NCBI GenBank assembly: GCA_050732995.1
Contig: JBOHSA010000196.1
Location: 1-12,112 of the forward strand
Reading direction: 5' to 3'
Length of the DNA: 12,112 bases
Origin: JBOHSA01 sp050732995
GTDB lineage: Bacteria > Gemmatimonadota > Gemmatimonadetes > Gemmatimonadales > GWC2-71-9
The notes beneath the pieces are model-generated. The model did not search any database. It worked only from the letters and a program-made list of their open reading frames with translations, and was not told the origin of the DNA. A program made the translations under genes and the position numbers. Positions 6,917 through 12,112 of the stretch are shown here, piece after piece. How positions within the stretch are numbered: the first letter of the stretch is position 1; each line of letters begins with the position of its first letter.

Positions 6917-7190
6917 AGTCAGGGTGTGTCAGGATCGCGCGCACGAGATCGTCGAACACCTTGGACGCCGGGGTGACGTTCCCCGCCGCGTCCGTGTGGA
7001 CGTTCCAGGCGCACAACTCGTTCAGCGCCGTCGCTTCTTCGTACGTCAGGTGGAGCACGTAGCCGCTCCCGGTCCCCGGCCCTCCGGGAACCACGGGCCT
7101 CGCGGTATCCACGACCCGCTTCAGGACATCGGGGAGGTGCTGGGCGCTTTGGACGGCGTCAAGCTGTGCGCGGCTGACCTGAAGATCCAT
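6912..7190 (-). CDS. Hypothetical 92-residue protein inside inverted repeats
   Basis: A small reading frame on the minus strand, from ATG at 7190 to a TAG that lies inside the left repeat array. AAGGGAG lies just upstream of the ATG on the coding strand, with short spacing. The product is soluble with no membrane segment. It has an N-terminal charged helix (LQVSRAQLDAVQ), a Gly/Pro-rich linker (PGGPGTGSG, about 37-45), a hydrophobic stretch YVLHLTYEEATALNELCAW (46-64) and a C-terminal helix ASKVFDDLVRAILTHPDF. I do not recognise the family. The frame is open for 22 codons further upstream, but that part includes degenerate GC-rich sequence and is less protein-like. Its position between inverted repeat arrays suggests the whole 400-base block may be one unit. 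Confidence 0.55.
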   Translation of the reverse strand: MDLQVSRAQLDAVQSAQHLPDVLKRVVDTARPVVPGGPGTGSGYVLHLTYEEATALNELCAWNVHTDAAGNVTPASKVFDDLVRAILTHPDF

Positions 7191-7246
7191 CGCTCCCTTG
7201 CTTTGGCGGGTCGGAGGCGAAATCTTCTCTCGTCGCGCTCGAAACG

Positions 7247-7286
7247 CTAGACGCAAACTCTAGACGCGCAGACGCACCGGCGCACA
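7247..7286. repeat. Right inverted array of 8-bp NNAGACGC units
   Basis: CTAGACGC at 7247-7254 and again at 7260-7267, then GCAGACGC (7268-7275) and a degenerate ACCGGCGC (7276-7283), in opposite orientation to the left array. Bases 7259-7286 pair with 6889-6916. The array lies in the leader of fabH and ends only a few bases before its ribosome binding site. Confidence 0.75.
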
Positions 7287-7301
7287 GCGCCCAGGAGATC
7301 G

Positions 7302-8297
7302 ATGGCGCGCACTGAATTCATCGCCACGGGGTTCCACGTCCCCGCCCGGCTGGTCACGAACGACGACCTGGCCACGATGATGGACACCTCGGACGAATGG
7401 ATCGTCCAGCGCAGCGGTATCAAGACCCGCTACTGGGTGTCCAACGGCGAAACCGGCGCGACCCTGGCGCGGGAGGCGGCCCGCAAGGCGTTGGCCAAAG
7501 CGCAGCTCGAGCCGTCCGACCTCGACTGCATCATCTACTGTACCTGTACGCCCGACCACTTCGAGCCCGGTAACGGGGTTTTCCTCCAACGCGAGCTGGG
7601 CCTCACCGACATCCCCGCGATGGACGTCCGCACGCAGTGCTCGGGGTTCCTGTACGGCCTGTCGGTGGCCGACGCGTGGATCCGCGTGGGCCAATACCGG
7701 CACATCCTGCTGGTGGGCGCCGAGATCCACTCCCGGGGGCTGGACAAGACGACGCGGGGGCGCGACACGGCGGTGCTGTTCGGCGACGGCGCCGGCGCCG
7801 TGATCCTGGGCGCCACGAGCGATCCCGGGCGCGGCGTGCTCTCGACGCACCTCTTCTCCGATGGCCGCCACGCCGAAAAGCTGTGGGTGGACGCGCCCGG
7901 TCTGGCCCACGACCCGTTCGTCAGCGCGGAGATGCTCGAGCAGGGCATGTGCCGGCCCGTCATGGAAGGGCGGGAGGTCTTCAAGTTCGCGTCGGTGAAG
8001 ATGCCGGAGGCCGTGGCGCTCGCGCTCAAGACGAACGGCTTCGCCCCCGCGGACATCAAGCTGCTCGTACCCCACCAGGCGAACCTCCGGATCATCGAGA
8101 TGGTGCAGAAGGCCGCCGGCCTGCGCGACGACCAGGTGTACACGAACATTCAGCGGTACGGCAACACCACCGCCGCCTCGATTCCCATCGCCCTCGACGA
8201 GGCCCTCAGCGACGGCCGTCTCGCGCGCGGCGATCTCCTGGTCCTGACCGCCTTCGGGTCGGGGTTCACGTGGGGCAGCGCCGCGATCCGCTGGTAG
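7302..8297 (+). CDS. fabH: 3-oxoacyl-[acyl-carrier-protein] synthase III (ketoacyl synthase III)
   Basis: A complete 331-residue condensing enzyme of the thiolase fold that joins an acyl-CoA primer to malonyl-ACP to start fatty acid synthesis in the cytosol. The catalytic triad is visible: Cys113 in TQCSGFLYG, His258 in VPHQANLRI and Asn288 in RYGNTTAASIP. Other family marks are TSDEWIVQRSGIKTR (29-43), FGDGAGAVILG (160-170) and the Gly-rich end GSGFTWGSAAIRW. AGGAG at 7293-7297 sits 4 bases before the ATG. No other fatty-acid genes lie nearby, so it is a stand-alone copy. A specialised priming role or an OleA-like use is possible, but the sequence looks like ordinary FabH. Confidence 0.93.
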   Translation: MARTEFIATGFHVPARLVTNDDLATMMDTSDEWIVQRSGIKTRYWVSNGETGATLAREAARKALAKAQLEPSDLDCIIYCTCTPDHFEPGNGVFLQRELGLTDIPAMDVRTQCSGFLYGLSVADAWIRVGQYRHILLVGAEIHSRGLDKTTRGRDTAVLFGDGAGAVILGATSDPGRGVLSTHLFSDGRHAEKLWVDAPGLAHDPFVSAEMLEQGMCRPVMEGREVFKFASVKMPEAVALALKTNGFAPADIKLLVPHQANLRIIEMVQKAAGLRDDQVYTNIQRYGNTTAASIPIALDEALSDGRLARGDLLVLTAFGSGFTWGSAAIRW

Positions 8298-8350
8298 CCG
8301 CCGGGGTCGCGCCCGTTCCGACACCCGACCGCTAACCCCAGGCACCGCTC

Positions 8351-9025
8351 ATGTTCATCGGGCACTTCGCCGTCGGGCTCGCCGCCAAGCGCGCGGCGCC
8401 GCGCGCCTCGCTCGGCCCGCTCCTCGCCGCTCCGCTGCTGCTCGATCTCCTCTGGCCGATCTTCCTGCTGCTCGGCTGGGAACGAGTGCGCATCGAGCCA
8501 GGCTTCACGGCCTTCAATCCCCTGGTGCTCGAGCATTACCCCTGGTCACACAGTCTCCTGATGACGCTGGGGTGGGGTGCGCTGTTCGGCGGGCTCTACG
8601 CGTGGCGAACGGGGTATCGCGCCGGAGGGCTGGTGATCGCGCTCGGCGTCGTGAGCCACTGGGTGCTGGACTGGGTGACCCACACCCCCGACCTGCCCCT
8701 GTGGCCGGGCGCCGCGCTGCGCTTCGGGCTCGGCCTGTGGAACTCGATGACCGGCACGGTCGTAGTGGAGAGCCTGATGTTCGGCGCCGCGGTGTGGCTG
8801 TATGCGACGACGACGCGCGCGACGGATCGGACGGGCCGCTACGCGTTCTGGGGGTTCGTGGCGCTGCTCGCCGTGATGTACCCCGTCAGCATCCTGAGCC
8901 CGACGCCATCGGACCCGACGACGCTCGCCGCCGGCGCGCTCACCGGCTGGTTATTCCCGTTCTGGGCGGCGTGGTGCGACCGGCATCGCAGCGTCGTCGG
9001 TGGGGCGCCACCAGTCGCCACGTGA
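8351..9025 (+). CDS. YdjM/DUF457-type membrane-bound metal-dependent hydrolase
   Basis: A 224-residue polytopic membrane protein. It starts MFIGHFAVGLAAKRAAP, a typical opening of this family, with an Asp at residue 32 in a membrane segment. Then come HYPWSHSLL (62-70) and SHWVLDWVTHTPDLPL (102-117). These His and Asp residues (His5, Asp32, His62, His67, His103, Asp107, His111, Asp114) match the likely metal-binding pattern of the YdjM-like family, whose biochemical activity is poorly known. Hydrophobic helices run at about 23-42, 68-84, 91-108, 137-152, 165-180 and 190-207. The start has no strong Shine-Dalgarno but fits the family N terminus. It lies 53 bases after fabH. Confidence 0.85.
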   Translation: MFIGHFAVGLAAKRAAPRASLGPLLAAPLLLDLLWPIFLLLGWERVRIEPGFTAFNPLVLEHYPWSHSLLMTLGWGALFGGLYAWRTGYRAGGLVIALGVVSHWVLDWVTHTPDLPLWPGAALRFGLGLWNSMTGTVVVESLMFGAAVWLYATTTRATDRTGRYAFWGFVALLAVMYPVSILSPTPSDPTTLAAGALTGWLFPFWAAWCDRHRSVVGGAPPVAT

Positions 9026-9028
9026 AAC

Positions 9029-9050
9029 GGCGCCGCGGTGCCGCGGCGCC
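9029..9050. terminator. Perfect 10-bp GC stem-loop just after the stop codon
   Basis: GGCGCCGCGG (9029-9038) and CCGCGGCGCC (9041-9050) are perfect reverse complements around two bases, starting four bases after the stop at 9025. The innermost pairs would open to give a usable loop. No T tract follows, so it may act as a 3' stabilising hairpin or a Rho-type pause rather than a classic terminator. The GCCGCGG motif recurs next to it, so register slippage is possible. Confidence 0.45.
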
Positions 9051-9143
9051 GCGGTCCCGCGCATCGACGGTCTTGGGTGCCTGGTCAGGGTCGAGCACTA
9101 CCCTCTCGCGGGTGGAAATCGAGCCGGAACAGATCCGGCCGGC

Positions 9144-9149
9144 TATAGT
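9144..9149 (+). promoter_or_regulatory. Candidate -10 element TATAGT upstream of small membrane protein
   Basis: TATAGT is the only good -10-like hexamer in the 207-base gap 9026-9232 and lies about 85 bases before the next start. No convincing -35 hexamer is seen at the right distance. A small inverted repeat, GCCGGA (9123-9128) with TCCGGC (9134-9139), occupies the spacer region and could be an operator. Weak evidence. Confidence 0.25.
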
Positions 9150-9232
9150 GCCCGCCGTGGACGTCATGGGCTGGAGATTTGCGCCGGAAACCAGGGCACC
9201 GCAAGTTGCGTAGGGAGGGAAAGGAGATCGGA

Positions 9233-9490
9233 ATGCTCTGGCTGATCTGCACCGCCGCCGCCGCGGGCGCCGGCTTCATCATCACCCGTCGATTCGTGCG
9301 CGATCGCCTGCGCTTCGTGGACGCCGTACAAAAGCCGGCGGCCCCCGTCGTCGCCGGCGCGCTCGCGGCCGTCGTCGCCCTGCCGGTGGCCGGCCTCCTG
9401 CCCGTCGTCACGGCCGCGTCGGCGGTCGTGCTCGGCGCGGGCGTCGCCGCCGGCGTGGCCAGCGGCCGCCGCCCCGACGCGAGCGCCTAG
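9233..9490 (+). CDS. Small hypothetical membrane protein (85 aa)
   Basis: A short protein starting MLWLICTAAAAGAGFI, with a first hydrophobic segment at 1-16, a basic RRFVRDRLRFVDAVQ stretch (17-31) and two further hydrophobic, Ala/Val-rich segments (about 34-53 and 56-74). The ATG at 9233 is chosen over an earlier in-frame start at 9179 because AAGGAG (9221-9226) lies at ideal spacing, six bases upstream, and the extension would be a run of Lys/Arg. The function is unknown. The stop TAG (9488-9490) directly abuts the stop of the convergent HD-GYP-like gene. Confidence 0.7.
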   Translation: MLWLICTAAAAGAGFIITRRFVRDRLRFVDAVQKPAAPVVAGALAAVVALPVAGLLPVVTAASAVVLGAGVAAGVASGRRPDASA

Positions 9491-10414
9491 CTACACGACC
9501 TTCAGCTCTCCTCGCCCCGCCACCTCCGGCCTCCCGGCGACGACGCGCAACGCCTTCACCGCGTCCGGGGCGAACGTCTTCCCGGAGCCTTTTTCGACTT
9601 CTTCCAGCGCCCGCCACTTCGGAAACGCCGGCCGCACCGGCGTCGCCATCTGCAGCGTCTCGAACGCGTCCGCGACCGCGAGCACCTTCACCGTCTTGGG
9701 CAACGGGAGGGCGTCGATGTCCCAGTCTTCCCCCACGATCTCATAGTAATGCCCGTACTCGGCGATGATCTCGGCCGCGCCGCGCAGGGCCCGCGCCACC
9801 GCGACCGCCTCGTCCGTGACCGAGCGGGACAAGAGCCGCAGGAGCCTGGGATCCTTCATCCCCACCTCGTGCAGCAACGCCGCTACGCGCAGGTTCTCGA
9901 CCTCGAGCTCGGACAGCTCAAGCTCTCGGCCGAGACGCTCGGCCAGCTCCGCCACGCGGTTGCTGTGACCCTCCAGATGCTGCTCGGCCGACTCGATATG
10001 GAACGTCAGCAGCTCGAGCGTCGCCAGGTACGCATTCTTTACGTCCGTGAGCCGCGCCTGACGCTGCTCGGCGAGCCCGCCGACGACGTACCCCGTCAGA
10101 ATCAAGAAGCCGGCCCACGGGACCAGCGTGAGCAGCGCGCCGCCGTACAGACCCGGCGGCATCTCCAGCCCCTCGACGCTCTGGAAGAAGAACACCAGGC
10201 CTACCACGAACACGCCGGAAAAGACCGCGAAGCGCCGGCCGCCGTAGAACCCCGCGAGAATCATCGGCAAGTAATAGAAGCTGAGGAAGGCGAGCTTCTG
10301 CTCAACGAGATAGTGAATGGCGAGCATGGACGCCACGAGCAGCAGAACGAACACGCGCTCGAAATGGCGAAAGAAGAACAACTTGCCCCGCTCCAGCACA
10401 CCGGGATGGAACAC
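9491..10414 (-). CDS. Membrane-bound degenerate HD-GYP-like protein
   Basis: A 307-residue protein with four N-terminal hydrophobic helices (about 19-37, 41-58, 62-79 and 92-112), a helical linker (113-145), and a C-terminal domain with the architecture of HD-GYP cyclic-di-GMP phosphodiesterases. GHSNRVAELAERLGRELELS (149-168) matches the conserved first His region and His150. The usual HD is HE (His182-Glu183 in AALLHEVGM). The HHxxxDGxGYP block is replaced by GHYYEIVGEDWD (221-232), while the following KVLAVADAFETL (243-254) keeps Asp249. Several metal ligands and the GYP motif are therefore lost, so phosphodiesterase activity is doubtful and a receptor or scaffold role is possible. The start is GTG at 10414 behind GA-rich sequence including AGGAGG. 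Identity is strong; function is inferred. Confidence 0.83.
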   Translation of the reverse strand: MFHPGVLERGKLFFFRHFERVFVLLLVASMLAIHYLVEQKLAFLSFYYLPMILAGFYGGRRFAVFSGVFVVGLVFFFQSVEGLEMPPGLYGGALLTLVPWAGFLILTGYVVGGLAEQRQARLTDVKNAYLATLELLTFHIESAEQHLEGHSNRVAELAERLGRELELSELEVENLRVAALLHEVGMKDPRLLRLLSRSVTDEAVAVARALRGAAEIIAEYGHYYEIVGEDWDIDALPLPKTVKVLAVADAFETLQMATPVRPAFPKWRALEEVEKGSGKTFAPDAVKALRVVAGRPEVAGRGELKVV

Positions 10415-10530
10415 GGAACCCCTCCCTCCTCGGGCGGGCGCTCTCTAAAGGTGAAAACCGCGGTCGCGCGTCACAAGCACTTGGATCACACAGCTAAGAC
10501 CAAGCTGCCCAGCAAGATAGGTAGAAAGGC

Positions 10531-10812
10531 TCAGGTCTGCAGCACCCCCCGGACGTTTTTGGGGTCGAACTCGACGATTTCAGGCCGGGCCGCGCCCGAG
10601 CGCACATACGGGTCCTCGGCCACAATCGTCTCGAGCGTGGCCCGGTCCGGGGCGGTGGCCACAAAGATCCCACCGGTCGGCGGATCGCGGCGCGCCCAGG
10701 CGTGGATGATCCCACGCCCTGCATAGTGCTCGAGGTGCGCGAGGTGCTCGGCGCGTACCCGGTCCATGGCTTCCAACGGTCCGGTGTAGTGCATCAGAAC
10801 GACGAAGAACAT
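10531..10812 (-). CDS. YciI-like family protein
   Basis: A 93-residue protein of the YciI fold (dimeric ferredoxin-like). It starts MFFVVLMHYTGP, then RAEHLAHLEHYAGRGIIHAWA (20-40) with the conserved His near residue 23, GGIFVATAPDRATLETIVAEDPYV (47-70) with Asp67, and the strand EIVEFDP near the end. Family members are small possible enzymes of unknown reaction. The ATG at 10812 is preceded on its strand by GAGGA at good spacing. The open frame continues upstream, but that part does not look like the family. It is complete and has no membrane segment. It is separated by 116 bases from the downstream HD-GYP-like gene. Confidence 0.82.
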   Translation of the reverse strand: MFFVVLMHYTGPLEAMDRVRAEHLAHLEHYAGRGIIHAWARRDPPTGGIFVATAPDRATLETIVAEDPYVRSGAARPEIVEFDPKNVRGVLQT

Positions 10813-11003
10813 GGCTTCCTCATAGCCGGCGCAGCGCGTTACGGGGAGCGGTGGGTAGCGCGCAAAGTGCGGGTCGAACTCCGCCCGCGCGCAGCGGAAA
10901 AAGGTCGAGCCGCGCCGGTTGCCGGAGGCGCGCATCCATCGGCAGGTGAAACACAACCCCACCGCGCGCGGGTCGGTCGCGCCCCCCCCTTTTCCGGGGT
11001 CGC

Positions 11004-11966
11004 TCAGATCCGGACCTGAACCGGCTCGTCCAACAGCCGGTGCCGGAGGACGGGATGGGTACGCCACACGTGCCAGCCCATCGACAGCACCGCGATCAGG
11101 TTCCCCACCGCCACGGACCACAGGCCGAGCGTGCCGAGCACCCATTCGGCGCCGACCGCGAGGGTGGCGACGAACAGCGCTTCCAGGATAATGAAGGCCA
11201 TCGCCGCCAGGAGTACCAGCCGCGGCGTGCGCTCGAGCTGTTCGGCGGCCACGACGAACACGCAACCGACCGCGGCGAAGGCCGCGAGATGGACGACCGT
11301 GTAGGCCGCGACAGTGCCCAGGTTGACGCGGATCTCGGCCGCGCCCTCCGCGCCGAGGAACAGCGCGGAGCCGAGGGCCCCGGGGGTGCGGAACGGCTGA
11401 CCCGTGGCGAGGTCGAGCGCGAGAAACCAGATCGCCACGGCGAGCGCGCCGAGCAAGCCCGTCTCCAGGCCACGGGTGAGGACCGGGTGCCCGGCCAACG
11501 CCTCCCAGCCGAGGGGATTCCGCTCCCGGCCGACCCGATGCAGGTAGGCCATCAATCCGAGCCCGGCGAGGATGTTGGCGCCGAAGACGTGGGGCCAGCC
11601 GAGCACGCTGAAGATCCGCGCGCCGGTGAGGAGCAGTGCGCTATAGAAGACGACGTCGAGCACGAACAGGCTGAAGACGACGCCGAGCAGGAGGGTGGGC
11701 GGCGTGCGCAGCAGGGCGAGCGCCGACGCCGCGGCGGCGCCCAGCAGCGTGAAGACGCCGAAGTGCAGCACGGAATACGCCGCGATGAGGCCGATCCCGG
11801 TGACCGTGCCCTGGCGCTCGAACAGGACGCCGGCGAGCAGCGCCGGTGTCCGCAATGGGACCCCGGCGACGGCGTCCACCACCAGGAACCAGAGCGCCAC
11901 TGCCAAGCCCGCCAAGGCGCCGGCGGCGGCGCCGTGCGCCACGACCAAGTGGATCGGTCGATTCAT
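11004..11966 (-). CDS. Eight-TM membrane protein made of two homologous four-TM halves
   Basis: A 320-residue polytopic membrane protein whose N-terminal half (about 11-145) and C-terminal half (about 166-303) align with each other. LAVALWFLVVDAVAGVPLRTP (21-41) matches LAVAIWFLALDLATGQPFRTP (175-195), IAAYSVLHF (61-69) matches VAAYTVVHL (219-227), and LLRTPPTLLL matches LERTPRLVLL. Each half has about four hydrophobic helices. The function is unknown and I recognise no named family. The ATG at 11966 is chosen because AGGAGGG lies eight bases upstream on the coding strand; an earlier in-frame start at 12020 would add a basic, non-conserved stretch. The intergenic strip 10813-11003 below it shows only a weak CCCC/GGGG hairpin and no gene. 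Confidence 0.78.
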   Translation of the reverse strand: MNRPIHLVVAHGAAAGALAGLAVALWFLVVDAVAGVPLRTPALLAGVLFERQGTVTGIGLIAAYSVLHFGVFTLLGAAAASALALLRTPPTLLLGVVFSLFVLDVVFYSALLLTGARIFSVLGWPHVFGANILAGLGLMAYLHRVGRERNPLGWEALAGHPVLTRGLETGLLGALAVAIWFLALDLATGQPFRTPGALGSALFLGAEGAAEIRVNLGTVAAYTVVHLAAFAAVGCVFVVAAEQLERTPRLVLLAAMAFIILEALFVATLAVGAEWVLGTLGLWSVAVGNLIAVLSMGWHVWRTHPVLRHRLLDEPVQVRI

Positions 11967-12086
11967 CGCTTGTGCCCTCCTGGTCCGAGTCGCCCCGCCG
12001 CCCAGCCTCCCCGCGGGCAATATCGCTCGCCGGCCGGGCCCGGCAAGCGCGTCCGTCGGTCGCCGGCTATGGCGTTCACGGGCTCC

Positions 12087-12107
12087 CGCTCCCCATTATG
12101 TGGAGCG
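12087..12107. promoter_or_regulatory. 21-bp near-perfect palindrome, candidate operator
   Basis: The arms are CGCTCC...CAT and ATG...GGAGCG around a central T at 12097, with nine of ten pairs matching. It lies about 120 bases upstream of the eight-TM gene on the minus strand. Read on that strand the core contains CATAAT, five of six matches to a -10 element, but any -35 would lie outside the window. A dyad overlapping a -10 is typical of a repressor site. Confidence 0.4.
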
Positions 12108-12112
12108 TGACC

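Noticed and set aside
10415..10530. Lower-GC intergenic stretch considered as a tRNA, small RNA or promoter with TCACA repeats (10471-10475, 10486-10490).
   Set aside because: There is no cloverleaf or T-loop consensus and no convincing -35/-10 pair. It probably holds the promoter of the HD-GYP-like gene, but I cannot place it.
10976..11003. Possible terminator after the eight-TM gene (CCCC/GGGG stem on the minus strand).
   Set aside because: The stem is only four or five pairs in a homopolymer run, with no T tract.
11040..12110. A 356-codon plus-strand frame lies opposite the eight-TM gene.
   Set aside because: The product is a Glu/Arg/Gln-rich antisense shadow of a clear membrane protein that has its own ribosome binding site.

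Overview
The window is a gene-dense, very GC-rich stretch (roughly 70% by eye) of bacterial chromosome. The codon use, the mix of families (UppS, DUF4173, DUF1572/DinB, S9 peptidase, SRPBCC, an HD-GYP relative with a membrane sensor) and the many small lineage-specific membrane proteins fit a soil-type Gemmatimonadota or a similar high-GC phylum. That placement is an impression from sequence style and was not tested. No rRNA, tRNA, CRISPR array, IS transposase or phage gene is visible.

Layout. Nucleotides 1-3138 (+) form a tightly packed run: the 3' end of an undecaprenyl diphosphate synthase gene (uppS, internally shortened), a DUF4173 polytopic membrane protein, a membrane-anchored protein with a DUF4352-like outer domain, and a small three-TM protein. 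Nucleotides 3192-3530 hold an internally deleted PhzF-family gene followed by a hairpin. Nucleotides 3633-5591 (+) hold an SRPBCC protein, an EamA/DMT exporter and a DUF1572 (DinB-like) protein in one run. Nucleotides 5588-6855 (-) hold a secreted S9 peptidase with a large in-frame deletion, coupled by ATGA to a four-TM protein. Nucleotides 6889-7286 are an unusual block: a 92-residue ORF of unknown function bracketed by inverted arrays of an 8-bp GCGTCTNN unit. Nucleotides 7302-9490 (+) carry an intact FabH-type ketoacyl synthase, a YdjM/DUF457-type membrane hydrolase and an 85-residue membrane protein. Nucleotides 9491-11966 (-) carry a membrane-bound degenerate HD-GYP protein, a YciI-like protein and an eight-TM protein made of two homologous halves.

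The most striking feature is that three separate genes (uppS, the PhzF gene and the S9 peptidase gene) each lack an internal block while staying in frame. In the PhzF case the missing block is replaced by about 36 bases of purine-rich DNA built from two imperfect 15-bp tandem units. These may be real deletions (pseudogenes or miniaturised proteins) or assembly errors; reads across the junctions would decide. Next in interest are the inverted-repeat block at 6889-7286 and the HD-GYP protein that has lost its HD and GYP signatures. I see no complete new defence, biosynthetic or mobile system. The other genes look like ordinary housekeeping and accessory functions.
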